Below are positions 1 to 11,304 of a DNA stretch of 64,000 nt, in pieces. Below the pieces are notes generated by a model. The model was not told the origin of the DNA and ran no database searches. It worked only from the letters and a program-made list of their open reading frames with translations. This DNA comes from Heliocybe sulcata (taxonomy: Eukaryota; Basidiomycota; Agaricomycetes; Gloeophyllales; Gloeophyllaceae), in contig ML213504.1 of NCBI GenBank assembly GCA_004369045.1, positions 963,508-1,027,507 on the forward strand, given 5' to 3'. The first letter of the stretch is position 1, and each line of letters begins with the position of its first letter. Made by a program: the position numbers and the translations under genes.

Positions 1-429
1 TCGACCGCCTGAACGCCTGGAAGATCTTGGGTGGAGGCATCACCAATACGCGGTACAAAGTGCTGTTGTGTCAGTGCTAGCACTGCAGACACGGACACCC
101 ACCGCTCATATAGCAGGCTACATGCGGCACGCCATGCACGGGGTGGCAGGCCAGACCGGCCGATCGGAAATGTTAACGTTGCAGGATATGTCCTTCAATC
201 GGAGAACTCCACGAGGCTCTTGTGTACAGTTGTGTATACTTGCCCCGAGCAATCACATCACAAACGCAGGCAAGGATCTAAAATTGGGATCTCTTGTATT
301 GCAATCGTTATCAGATCTGGCCCTAACCTATCCAAACCTATACCGTAATTTAGCATGGTAGATCTTTCCACAGCCTCTAGGCCCTAAAGTAATGGCCATA
401 CCTTAAACTGTATTCCGATAGATAAAGTT
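1..429. other. left-edge intergenic DNA, no gene seen
   Basis: I find no coding pattern in this stretch. The short open frames lack recognisable motifs and no plausible splicing joins them. It lies downstream of the minus-strand PLP enzyme and probably contains its 3' untranslated region. Confidence 0.5.
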
Positions 430-2213
430 TTACGTGAGCACCCGAGAGCTAATCTACAGCTTAGCTTGACGCTGGCAGACAGGGACATCAGGGCATAGTC
501 AGGGAATGGGCTATACAGAAGCTCACCTTCGCTAGTTCCTGGAAAGCCTTCCTCAGATCATCCTTCAGATCCTAATCTCGAAGTCAGCTCAAATCTCCTC
601 GAAGAGTTTCAGACTGCTTCTCTACCTCGAGCTCCTCCACACCGACACTAATCCTAATGAGTCGGGGGTCTGCACCAGGATCAGCCGTGATACGGTGATC
701 CATGAGTGACTCGACACCGCCGAGACTGGTCGCAGGCTATATAGCCAGATTCAGTATCAAACATACAGGTCGCCATACAAGGTTGCCTACAATGAAATAT
801 GTCACTAGATGAGGAAGATGAGTAGCGTGCTCAGGATCGACCATCTGTCACCGTGCGGAAGTCATATTAATGCAATGAACGCGCAGATAGTCAGGCTACC
901 TACCAGCAAAGCAAAGGTCGCATTCCAGCCGCCCTCTAGCTGTTTCGACGGTTCGAACCCGCGCTTGTCTGTGCCCTGCAACGACGAATGCCACACTTTC
1001 TCGATGATCCCCCCAGGCACGTCGTCGAACGACTGGCCCTTTGGGACTGCGGCGACCTTCCTGAGCCACTGAGCGAGGCCTGTGGCCGTAGCAGACTGCT
1101 TTGGCACACGGAGGTGCAAAGTCCGGAGGGAACGAAGGAGGAGCCAGGACTCGAGGGAGCCCATCATGCTGCCCATGTATGTGCGGTCGTTCATTAGCTA
1201 CCCATACTCGTAAGTTATCCATCGTAGTAAAGAACACGTCAGTGGGTACCTGTTGCCATATCTCGGGTGTCTTGACGACCAGAACGCCACAGAGTAGGTC
1301 AGAGTGTCCACCAAAATATTTTGTGCCTGCCCATCATAGTCAAGATATAATCGGAAAGTTGATAGCGCTCTGCCTACCACTGTGCATCACCGTATCGGCT
1401 CCCCACTTGAAGGGATACTGCAAAGGCGGAGGAGCAAATGTCGAGTCCACGACGAGACGTCCTCCAACAGCGTGGACCTTCTCAGCGTAGTACTGTATAT
1501 CCCTTCCTGGCAAATCAGCATCTAAACAAGGAAGAAAGCTAAGATCTGCCCATACCTTGCCTCTCCGGTCGGGTTCAAAGGTGTCTCAAGCCAACAGAGA
1601 TCTCCAGCTTGGAAGTCATCGTCGATACCTATAACCTCCACGTTTCCGCGAGCCTTCTTATAGACCTCTACCGTATTGTGGCAGCCCCAGTAACCCTCGG
1701 TGATAGCGATCCGTTTTGGCTGATAGTATACCAAAGCCTGGGGTATTCATCATATTAAGCCAGATATATGCGTGGCGTAAGGGGAAATGTTACCGCATAA
1801 CAGGCTGCCAGGCCTGAAGCATAGGTGAGAGCATAACCACCCTAACCACGCAGAAGATGAGTACTTTAGAGGTAACTCAGAAAGTACACGGCCGGCTGAC
1901 GTTGATATGACTGAGCACTTTCTCCGCACGGGTGCTCACTGTCTGCGTGTATCGAGAGTATAGGTGTCTCGAAGGGTTCATCATGTCAAAAACATCCCAT
2001 TCCGTCAACTTCTTCGCATTCTCCTCTGGACTCGGCGCCTTGAAAGCTGGAGCACTATTGTCAATGTCTGTATCCCTCGAAACCACCCATGAACTTGCTT
2101 GTAGACACTGAGATCGCAGGTGCTACATCTCCTCCATGCCGATGTATAATGTCGTCCGCATGAACCAGGTCAGTACCGCTCAGGGCGGGTCTCTTGTGGT
2201 CCTTGGGCGCCAT
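430..2213 (-). CDS. Cys/Met-metabolism PLP enzyme (cystathionine gamma-synthase/lyase family)
   Basis: Pyridoxal-phosphate enzyme of the transsulfuration family, closest in pattern to the cystathionine gamma-synthase-like group (yeast YHR112C type). It probably acts on sulfur amino acids in the cytosol; the exact substrate cannot be told. The start is MAPKDHKRPALSG at 2213. Visible in order: NPSRHLYSRYTQ with TRAEKVL, GGYALTYASGLAA, LETPLNPTGE, the PLP-lysine motif KYFGGHSDLL, GGWNATFALL, PATSLGGVES and PRLIRISVGVEELE, ending AKISSRVLT. At least eight exons are needed, including a 40-nt intron at 2055-2094 that restores the frame after VSTS. All catalytic blocks are present, so the gene looks whole. 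It diverges from the F-box gene. Family call is firm, substrate is not. Confidence 0.85.
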
Positions 2214-2558
2214 CGCGATCGGTAGTCAAGACAAACGCAATTCCCGGGCAAAGAGGCGGAAAGGTGTACTGGCCGAGTCACTCATCATTTCCCGCAGTAA
2301 AGACGAAGACGGGCGCTTAAATCTTATCAAACTTGACTGACGCAGCTTCGGCCTCGGCTAGATATCATGCATCGCCGCCTATCCAGCTTCAGCGAGGACG
2401 CCTTGCTGGCCAGCAGACTAACTCTAGAGCTAAGTCCAGTGCGCACCGTCTTGTTGTTGCGACTCGTGATTACAGGAAAGAAGGGAAGGCACACGGGTTT
2501 GCGCCTCGAGTCCTAGGATCATCTGCCAGTTGTATCCGTCCATTGGCCGAAAATCACC
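2214..2558. promoter_or_regulatory. divergent intergenic region between PLP enzyme and F-box gene
   Basis: A 345-bp spacer between two diverging start codons must hold both promoters. I see no strong TATA box or named operator. Confidence 0.45.
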
Positions 2559-4106
2559 ATGTCTTCAAACACACCCCCTCTGGTACTTGAACCTCGCAGG
2601 GAGGACCATAAGCTTGTCGATGGCTCACAATATCTTCCCCCTCCCATTAATCGGCTTCCTCCCGAACTCCTGGCGGCTATCTTCTCATTCCTCGTCGTCG
2701 ACTATGAGGAAAGCCTCCTGCTACGCGCTACCATACCAATATTACTGGTGTGCCGCTACTGGAGGGACGCCGCGCTTGGAGAGCCAATCTTATGGAGGAC
2801 CATTTACCACACGCCTCCCTCCTTGACTTCTCTTCTTCTCCAGCGCTCGAAAGAAGCTCCACTCCGAGCAGCCTTCGTGCTTGACAACCACGATGTGCGA
2901 GACAGTGCGCATCGGGTTATGGAACATTTCAACCGAGTGGTAGAGTTCAGTTTGATAGGGATGAGCGACGAGCTCGACGAAATTCTGGAAAATCTTCCAG
3001 AGGAGGTGCCATTCCTGGAGAGCTGGAACATGACGAAGAAGCTGAACCACGAATTACCTCCCCCATCCACCCATTTTTACAAAGTCCGCGCTCCCCGCTT
3101 GCGGCGTTTCGCTCTACGAGGGTTCACCTGCGACTGGACATCATCCTTGTTCAGCGGCCTGACCAGTCTTGGCGTATTCAATGCCATGCGGGGCACGAAA
3201 ACGTCTCCTGAGACCATCTTGCACATACTATCTGCATCTCCACAATTGACGGAGCTCTCGCTGCGAGGCGTTTTTGACGAAAGCAACATACACGGGATTA
3301 GTGGCACCTCTATCGAAGTCAAGCTCCCGCGTCTCAAACGTCTATTCCTAGGCGAGACGTTCCCCGTAGCCGGTGTCAACCAAATGATGATGCTGGAACG
3401 CTTGTCCTTCCCTGCCACCGTCAATGTTGTCATATATTGCCGAACTATGAACGTACAAGATTTTCATCGACTCTTCAAATCTCTCGGTAATCTCACGCAC
3501 GGCTCCACCGCGATTCCCATGAAGAGAGTGGACTTGACCTTGACAGGACATGCCATCCGATTCGAGGGAAGGAGGGTCTCTGATACCGGAGAGCCGCACC
3601 TTTACTTGTCTCTACAGTGCTCGCAACCTCGCGGTAGTCTCGAGCTCGCGAGAGCGCTATGCGGTGGGCTATCTCTGGCGGGCGTCGAGACGCTGCACAT
3701 TCCTGGATCTATCCTGGGCGAGGCTGAGCCGGCGACTTGGACACATCTGCTCAGGTACTTTCCAAACGTACAGACATTCCAGATGGGGTTCCTGCCAAGA
3801 GCTATTGCTGCGGTGCTGGGCTACACGTCCGAGGACGGGCGCACACCTGCGGTGTTGTCCAGGCTGCATACATTCGAGTTAGGGAGCGGCGAGCATTCAT
3901 TCAAAGATGAAATGTCTTTACGTGTCTTTATGGAATCTCTGTCGACGCGCTGCCAGATACACTGCCCTTTGACTCGTCTCAAGATAGATGATGTGGTACC
4001 ATCTGAAGAGCCTCGGTATGCCCGCCTAGTGGATCAGCTAGTGTCCGAATTTGTCCGATCCACAGGGCCGTTGACAGTGACACTGGAACAGGGCATAGGA
4101 ATATAG
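2559..4106 (+). CDS. F-box domain protein
   Basis: Intronless 515-residue protein. Residues about 28-75 form an F-box: INRLPPELLAAIFSFL, then LLVCRYWRDAALGEPILW, the usual basidiomycete form with a conserved Trp and a Trp-Arg end. F-box proteins bring substrates to SCF (Skp1-cullin) ubiquitin ligases. The rest is leucine-rich with irregular LRR-like segments (for example LTELSLRG and LPRLKRLFLGE), as in the large, fast-changing F-box families of Agaricomycetes. The substrate is unknown. The stop codon falls in the first unit of a 15-bp tandem repeat. No frame damage is seen. Confidence 0.85.
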   Translation: MSSNTPPLVLEPRREDHKLVDGSQYLPPPINRLPPELLAAIFSFLVVDYEESLLLRATIPILLVCRYWRDAALGEPILWRTIYHTPPSLTSLLLQRSKEAPLRAAFVLDNHDVRDSAHRVMEHFNRVVEFSLIGMSDELDEILENLPEEVPFLESWNMTKKLNHELPPPSTHFYKVRAPRLRRFALRGFTCDWTSSLFSGLTSLGVFNAMRGTKTSPETILHILSASPQLTELSLRGVFDESNIHGISGTSIEVKLPRLKRLFLGETFPVAGVNQMMMLERLSFPATVNVVIYCRTMNVQDFHRLFKSLGNLTHGSTAIPMKRVDLTLTGHAIRFEGRRVSDTGEPHLYLSLQCSQPRGSLELARALCGGLSLAGVETLHIPGSILGEAEPATWTHLLRYFPNVQTFQMGFLPRAIAAVLGYTSEDGRTPAVLSRLHTFELGSGEHSFKDEMSLRVFMESLSTRCQIHCPLTRLKIDDVVPSEEPRYARLVDQLVSEFVRSTGPLTVTLEQGIGI

Positions 4107-4143
4107 ACTATAGGAATATAGACTATAGGAATATAGACTATAG
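4095..4143. repeat. 15-bp tandem repeat, three copies
   Basis: Three consecutive copies of a 15-bp unit (core ataggaatatagact) overlap the 3' end of the F-box gene. The TAG stop lies in the first unit, so changes in copy number would alter only the 3' UTR. Confidence 0.85.
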
Positions 4144-4371
4144 CGTCAATAGTGCATGCATCATAATCTAGGATATAATGGATGACTGATGACTGCCTAC
4201 CTACAGTCACAAGTCGCAGCCGCTGAGGAATGCAGCTGGTCACAGTCACGTGACTGACGCGTCCTGCGAACACTGGCGGTTCCGAGTCCGACTCGGGCTT
4301 CACATCTCTCTCTTTTACTTTTCCTTGTTCTTTCTATCGTTTCTACAATATCCGCCTGTACTCCGGCAGTC

Positions 4372-5394
4372 ATGTTTATACCTAGCGGCTTGGCAATGAC
4401 GGTCCTGGCGACGTCCTGGCTTCCGCTCTTCACTGGTGCCAGCGTGCTCGAACCAAGGTCTCTCGCATACACTAGATACACGACGGCCCACTCGCTAGGC
4501 GAGAACTATATCTTCGACACGAGGGAAGGCTGGCAAACTATCAACGTCACTGATCTGCAGTACAAATACGCTCGCTCTGAATCGCCGCCTCACGGGAACG
4601 GAACTCTGGTCGACTCGTCTGGTCTGGAAAAGAGGGCAAGCAAGAAGAAATCGTCGAAGACTAAGTCAAAGGCTGCGACGAAGCAGAAGGCGAGCTCGGC
4701 AAAGTCGAAGTTCAAGAGTCTGGTAACCTCCAAAGCGAACCTCCTGGGTGGTGCCTCGGTCACGCATGCACTTGATTCGGTCTGGAACAGTCTGAAGGGT
4801 ATTGGGAAAGCAGAACCCGTCACAATCACCTGGTACGCGGAAGCTCCATGCAAACAGGCTCTGTGACTTTATCGCATGCTAGGTACACCGGTCACGACCT
4901 CCAAAATCCCAGCTGCTGGGCAAATGGCAACTGGGCTCCAACGGTCAGTGTTTGCGCACGCTGAGATTCCTGATCCCTGGAATCATCTGATGCAACCTCC
5001 AGGATAACTCCTTCGCATGCGCGCTCACTCTAGAAGGCTGGACGTCCAAGCCCCAGTGTTTCAAATTCCTCGAGCGTGAGGACCATCACCTACCACTTCT
5101 ACTCCGTGATCCATCTAATCCATCCCTATATGCGCAGTTTGCAAAGACACCAAGACCTGCGTCTTCGTCCGCGTGGTCGACACCTGCGCGGGCTGTGCTC
5201 CCGGCTCCAAACATGTCGACCTCACCAAGGGGGCGTTCACTCAACTAGCGGACATCAACGAGGGGATCCTCCAAGTTCAGATGAGACCCGCTACTGACCC
5301 ATCGCCGCAATGGTAAATCAATCTGCGCTTCCACTTTTCATGCTTCTGACCATCATCCCATAGGTTCGAAGAACTATGGGGCCCTAAGCACTAA
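4372..5394 (+). CDS. secreted double-psi beta-barrel (barwin/RlpA-like) protein
   Basis: Five exons (4372-4832, 4883-4943, 5003-5075, 5138-5312, 5364-5394) encode about 266 residues. The N-terminus is a signal peptide (hydrophobic MTVLATSWLPLF). A pro-region leads to LEKR at residues 85-88, a likely Kex2 site, followed by a Lys/Ser-rich linker (SKKKSSKTKSK). The C-terminal half is a double-psi beta-barrel: VTITWYTG, a Cys pair framing NPSCW, FACALTLEGW, CKDTKTC and VRVVDTCAGC, with HVDLTKGAF, ending WFEELWGPKH. This fold occurs in expansins, cerato-platanin-related and RlpA-like proteins and binds or remodels cell-wall glycans. Whether it has enzyme activity is unknown. All exon junctions keep frame. 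Confidence 0.85.
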
Positions 5395-5559
5395 GTAACC
5401 GGGAAGGTAGCAACAAGGCGACTAATACACATGTATCCCTAGCTCTCATTACTGGCAGGTCCTGGAGCTCTCTAGCTTTGTATCACCATCAAATGTATTG
5501 ACACACGCTAACCCTGTATAATATACTTTTGTTCTATTCCACCTTCCGGTTGAGGGACC

Positions 5560-8500
5560 TCAAGCCTTGATACTCACCCGCTTCCTCTTCTTCCCCTCCG
5601 CGATCCTTGCCCGCACCTTCTCCTCATCCATCTCCTCCTCATAGAACTGCGCCGTCCTCTCCGCGTCGTTCTGCCTCTTGATGAACTGCAACGCAGCGAG
5701 GTTATACCCGATCGTCTCCTTCTGGCGTTGCAGCGCAAACCGCAGGTGCTTTCGTAACGACATGAGCGTCGTGCGCATAATGCGGTTCGCGACAATCTGG
5801 TGGTGGTGCGTCTTCATGAGGAAGAACAAGATCCGCGAGACGAGGACGATGTTCCATTCCTATTGGGGCATTGTTACTCAGCACTGGCAATCCAACAAGA
5901 CGTGGAGTCCGACTGACCTTCTGCGCCCAAATATTAAGGTATGTCATCAACGAGACAACCTTCCCAAACGGCAACACCAACAAGGCATCCATCAACGCCG
6001 TACCCGGTATCCTCTCAACAACCCTCAAGACCCATGCCTCCGGCTCCAAATCATACGCTGCCAACACCGCGTTCCTCGCGGGCGGCGGCAGCTTCTCGGC
6101 GTCATCCTCACTCAAGGTCGCCTTCGCCTCTTCGTACTCCCTCCACACAGCTCGCTCCGTATCGGCGAGGTCCAAAGCCTCGATGATCCGCTCGCCGGCC
6201 ATGAGGGTCTCGGTGGTTTGCTTGGACACGGCGGTGGCTTCTGCTTGGGCTTGGGAGGGCGCATCACCGTCGGCGGCCCCGCTGCCGATGGGAGCGTCTT
6301 CGCGATTGAGCGAATCGGCAATGCCGGTTTCGTAGAGGGTTTCGAGCTCGCGTTCGCGTTCTTCTTCAAGAAATAGCTATGGACGGCGTGAGTGGTCATT
6401 GCATGAATACCAGCGCAAGGGAGGTAACCTACGGGTTCATCAAGCTTCTCCCAAACACGAATTGACTTGTCATGCGATCCCGTCACCACAAAGTTCCCAA
6501 AGTGGCTCACAGCCAACGCCCAAATCTCCCCATGATGCCCCTCCAATTTCTGGATATTCTCAAACTGAATAACATACGAATGAGCTACCATCCCTTTTCA
6601 TACATCGATTACCTCGCTTACCTTATCACCATCCCAGTACTTCACCATCTTATCCTTGCCCACTGACCAGAAGTAATGCGATTTCTTCTCGAACGCGACC
6701 TGCATCACGCTCTCCTCGTGCGCGAATATCGACTTGTGGCAGTCGCCGAAATCGAGGCCCCAGATCTTGATGTTCTTGTCAGCGGAGCAAGTGACAATCA
6801 GCTTAGAGTCGTCGGAGATGTCCATAGAGAGGACGGGCAACTGTTGCGCGGTACGAGATCAGACACGCCTGTGGAGAGGAAAGAACTGAGGCTTACCTTA
6901 TGACCGTACAAGGAGAGGAAGAACTTGAGACTGTCTTCGTAGAATACCTTAACTGTCGAGTCCAGGAGCGAGACAGCGACCAGCTTTCTGTTCGGACTAT
7001 ACCGCACCGACAGCACATCGTCCGTCATCTTCAGTGTCCTGACATGAACCAGGCTGAGGAGTTTCGGACCCTGCATATATAGACATCCCGCATCAGCTCT
7101 GCTCTGATACATTCATATGCTAGCCCGGGTTCTTTGCTTACCTTGCCGTCGCCACCCTCTTTCTCCTCGAAATCCCAAAACTTGACGTCCTTATCCGCGC
7201 TGCCAGAGACGAGCGCTGTTCCGTCCGAGCGGACATGCATGGACCATACAGTCGCTGTATGCGCTTGGATAGTTTCTAATAGGGAAGACGAGGCAAGGTC
7301 GTAGACGTGGATCTCTCCGGATTTAGTACCCACTGCCACCTTCACGTCACAATCCAGTACTGAGTACCCAGTAGGCTGGATAAAGAAGGACAACGAACCT
7401 GTCGATCACCAGGCAAAAATGTGCTACAAATTGCATATCCACAATCGAGTGTTCGTATGCATGCCGTTGTCTTCATATTCCAAATCTTTACAGAGCCTGT
7501 AAATGACAATCAGTGCTTCCTCAGTACGGAAGGCGACTGAGGATCACCATTTGAAGCCGATGCTAAAAGCATATCGTCGGAACTCAGAGAGAGCGTCCTA
7601 ACATCTGTCCGGTGTCCAGGAAGGTCGAGGGAGTACATCCGAGTTGCTTCCGGCAGCTCTTCCTTCGATTTTGTGGGTTGGGGGATGTTGTATACTTCGA
7701 GCGCGTTTGATGCCAATGCTACGAAAAGCTTCACATTACCGAGAGGTTAAGCTCGGACCCTCGTGCGAAGATGTATAGACCCCACCCACCTGCGTGTTCC
7801 CCTTCACCCCAGGATCCGAGCTCGGAAAGTCAAATGACCTGATCTTCCCACTCGCCCTTACCACCAAATACGGCGTGAACAGGTCCACTAACTCAACCTC
7901 CTTATGCTCATCCACATCCACATCCACACCATCCTCATGGCCTTTACCCTTCTTTTCCTTCTTCTCCTTAGCCCGCCTCCGGCGTCTCGCCTGCTTCTTC
8001 CGCACTTCCTCTTCCGTGCGGATACGGAAGAGCTCGACGGAGCGGTCGTGCGATTGGACGGCGAGGTAGGGCAGAGTGGGATGGAAGGTAATCTGGGAGA
8101 CCCGGTGCGAGGAGGAGAGGGGGAGGGTCGTGATGGGGTGGATCATTTTCGTGACCTGAAAAAGCGCGTGTCAAGGGTCTGCATCCCTGGCACAGTTCTC
8201 ATAAACATGTACCTCTCCTGACTCAGCCCCCCTCAGCCCCTCAGCTAACGCTTCCTGGTCCAGCCGCCAAGCCTTCAGCTCTCCCTCGCCGCTACCGGTG
8301 AAAATGAGCTTTTGCTCCATATCCAGGTCCATGGACCATATTTCCGAGCGATGACCGACCACAGTCTGTATACAGTGCTGGGTGGAGAGATCCCATAGCT
8401 TGAGGAAAGTGTCCTTGGACGACGTCAGAATATACCCGGGACTTGCAGAGGTAGAGGTGGAGGGCTGTGCGGACGTCTCGGGGTTGATAAATCGGATAGC

Positions 8501-9093
8501 AGTAATCTGGTCTCGGTGTCCTCTCAAGCTAAATGTAGCCATATAAGAAGCTGAATTACACATCCATCATTCGACGTACCGGAAAAGACCCGCCTCCGCT
8601 ACAATATCCCAGATAATGAGGTCCGTGTCCTGCGATCCGGAGGCAAGACGCGTGCCAGCTTTATCAAAAGCCAGGGCTGTCACCATTTTCTTGTGCCCAT
8701 TCAGAGTGGTGGTCACAGTGCCGGATGATGCGTCCCAGAGTCGAATAGAGCCGTCAGCGTAGCCTACAGCAAAGGTGTCCTTCCGTGGAGACTTCTGAAC
8801 GCATGTCACTTCTGCTCTATGGCCTGTCTCATGCCACATAGCTAGCTGGTAAAAGCGGTTAGTATCATACTACTCAGTATGTGTTGCAGTGACATACCAT
8901 CTCGCCCTTCTTGACATCCCACACCAATACATCTTCCAGTGCAGGAACATACGCAAGTCTTTCATCGTATACCGAGTTGGACGAGGCGCTGCATACCAGC
9001 CCAAATGCCTGCACATATTCCAGCACAGCTCATTATTCCTGATGTCGCGGCACTTACCTGCGTAGGCCCGTGTCTGAGGTAACTCTGCACCAT
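5560..9093 (-). CDS. UTP12: U3 snoRNP WD40 protein Utp12/Dip2 (WDR3)
   Basis: Subunit of the UTP-B module of the small-subunit processome, needed in the nucleolus for 18S rRNA processing. The start [12 protein letters not shown] is followed after an intron by [16 protein letters not shown], matching Dip2 N-termini. Many WD40 repeats follow, such as [56 protein letters not shown] and [14 protein letters not shown], giving two beta-propellers. A helical Utp12 domain follows ([34 protein letters not shown]), with a basic tail ending [10 protein letters not shown]. About a dozen short introns interrupt it; the coding length fits the family's roughly 940 residues. It shares a 149-bp divergent promoter with the aspartyl aminopeptidase gene. 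Confidence 0.93.
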
Positions 9094-9242
9094 GACTGAG
9101 TGGCGAGGCAGAAAGACCAAAATTCTTGGGCAGACTTTGATTACCAAATCGGGCAGCTCGTTTGTGCTACGCTCAGCAGTCCGATCACTCTCAGGCTTCG
9201 CGCACATATAGAGCCCTGCCCACTCCAGCCAGGCCTGCAGAC
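9094..9242. promoter_or_regulatory. compact bidirectional promoter UTP12 / aspartyl aminopeptidase
   Basis: Only 149 bp separate the two diverging start codons, so the core promoters and 5' leaders overlap here. No named motif was recognised. Confidence 0.5.
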
Positions 9243-11042
9243 ATGATGATCCCAGCTCCTGCTGCCCCAGAGGCGGCCACCAGATTTCTCAACTTTGTCA
9301 ACGCCTCGCCGACGCCATTCCATGCCGTGCACAACGCTGCGCTCCGCCTGGAGAAAGCTGGCTTCCGCAAGGTACTGCTCCTAACTGCGGAGAAACAATA
9401 GATCTGTCTCAATGATAAGATGCATAGATCAGAGAGAAAGATGACTGGGAGAAGGACCTGACGGCCGGCGGGAAGTACTACTTTACGAGGTGCGTATGTG
9501 TACCGTGCCAGTCGCGGTCACGCGAGCTCACGAGTGCTGTGCAGGAACCAGAGTTCTCTCCTTGCCTTTACCATTCCACAGAAATGGAAACAAGGCGCCG
9601 GTGTATCGATCGTGGCTACTCATGTGGATAGTCCGAACTTGCGAGTGAGGTCCATCACCTCTAACGCTGCAAGAAAGGGGCGTTGACGCTCAAATCTTCA
9701 GGTACGACCCATCTCCAAGCGTACCAAGGAGGGTTATCTACAGGTTGGAGTGGAGACGTACGGAGGCGGAATCTGGCACTCGTGGCTGGACCGTGACCTC
9801 TCGCTCGCAGGGAGGATCGTCGTCTCGGACAAGAACGGCGGTTTCGACTCCAAGTTGATTCGGGTAGAGAGGCCTATTTTGCGGATACCCACTCTCGCTA
9901 TTCATCGTACGTTTCTCACTATCAATTCTTATGTACCACGTGCTAAACGATTCAACCGCAGTGGATAGAAATGTGAACGACAACCTCAAGTTCAACCAGG
10001 AGACAGAGTTCGTTCCTATCCTGGGGCTAATCGCCTCGGAGCTGAATTCGGCGAACGCGTCTGAGAGTAAGAAGGAAGAAGTCGAGGCAAAAGCTTCGGA
10101 TATCAGCAAGAACCATCATCCTGCTCTTCTATCAGTCTTGGCAAACGAGCTGTCCATCGCTCCAGAGGACATCCACGACTTTGAATTGTGTGTATGTCAC
10201 CCTCGTACTGGAATATCAGCTGATTCTTCCTCCGTAAGGCACCTATATGATACCCAGCCTTCCGTGCTCGGTGGCGTCAACAACGAGTTCATATTCAGTC
10301 CGCGGATGGACAATTTAGTATCATCGTAAGCTTTGTCGATACCCTCGCTATATATACGACAAACATCAACGCGTCGCAGGTTCTCCGCAGTTGAAGCCAT
10401 CTCCCAAACCGCCTCAACCGCCTCCTTTCCGACCCTGGAGGGCAACGTCAACTGCATCGCCCTCTTCAACCACGAAGAAATCGGCTCCGTCTCCACCACA
10501 GGCGCCGAATCCTCGCTCATCCCCTCCCTCCTCCACCGCCTCTCGCCCACGCCCTCCCTCCTCGCTCAGTCCGTCTCCCACTCCTTCCTCATCTCAGCCG
10601 ACATGGGCCACGCCGTCCACCCGAACTATCGGTCTAAACACGAGGACAACCACGCGCCGCAGATGAATGGAGGCATTGTTATCAAGACGAATGCGAAACA
10701 AAGGTACGCGAGTGATGCGATTGGCAGTTTTTTGGTGAAGAAGCTCGTGGAGACGAAGGGTGGGAAGGTGCAGGAGTATGAAGTAAGGAATGATATGTGC
10801 GTCTCGTCCTCACTGATACTGGCATTTATTACTAAAACTGCATATGAAGGGCATGCGGATCCACGGTGGGACCTATGCTCTCCAAAATTGGCGTGCGCAC
10901 GGTAGACGTGGGCAATGCCATGCTCTCAATGCACTCTATCCGGGAAACAGCAGGCTCGCACGACGTTCAAAATGCTATCGACTTGTTCTCCTCCTTCTTC
11001 GAGGGATTCGCAGAGCTGGATCGGGAGCTTACTGTCGATTAA
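9243..11042 (+). CDS. APE4: aspartyl aminopeptidase (M18 family)
   Basis: Zinc metallopeptidase that removes N-terminal acidic residues; cytosolic or vacuolar in fungi (yeast Ape4, mammalian DNPEP). The start [20 protein letters not shown] leads into [11 protein letters not shown], typical of M18. Metal-site blocks are present: [10 protein letters not shown] (His), [21 protein letters not shown] (catalytic Glu pair), [12 protein letters not shown] (Asp) and [12 protein letters not shown] (His). The second-metal region near [10 protein letters not shown] is also intact. About eight exons with short introns; exon joins such as NLR/VRPISKR and AIH/LDRNVN keep frame. It ends [10 protein letters not shown]. 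The gene converges on IMP4. Confidence 0.93.
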
Positions 11043-11304
11043 TCTGCGGGACCAGGCTGCGCTGTAACACTGTAAAATGTTCATCTTGTACTAGCACAAG
11101 TACAACCATCTGAATCACTACCTTGTGATCCACCATGCCGGACATCCCCTTCTCTCCCCGGGCGAGCCCTGCTTGGCTGTGCCAGTGCCTTGCGACCGTA
11201 CGCATGCGAGGAAACAGGAGCGCTGTCGACAGCAGAGACGTAATGCGAGCGATAGAGGTGCTGCGAGCTCCACCCCGTAGCAGCTGGGATTCGCAAAGGC
11301 AACA

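Noticed and set aside
2050-2110. apparent frameshift in the PLP enzyme
   Set aside because: A 40-nt GT-AG intron restores the frame and gives a continuous family match.
5678-6376. 232-codon plus-strand open frame
   Set aside because: It lies antisense to the Utp12 domain and last WD repeats, which match a known family closely; it has no motif of its own.
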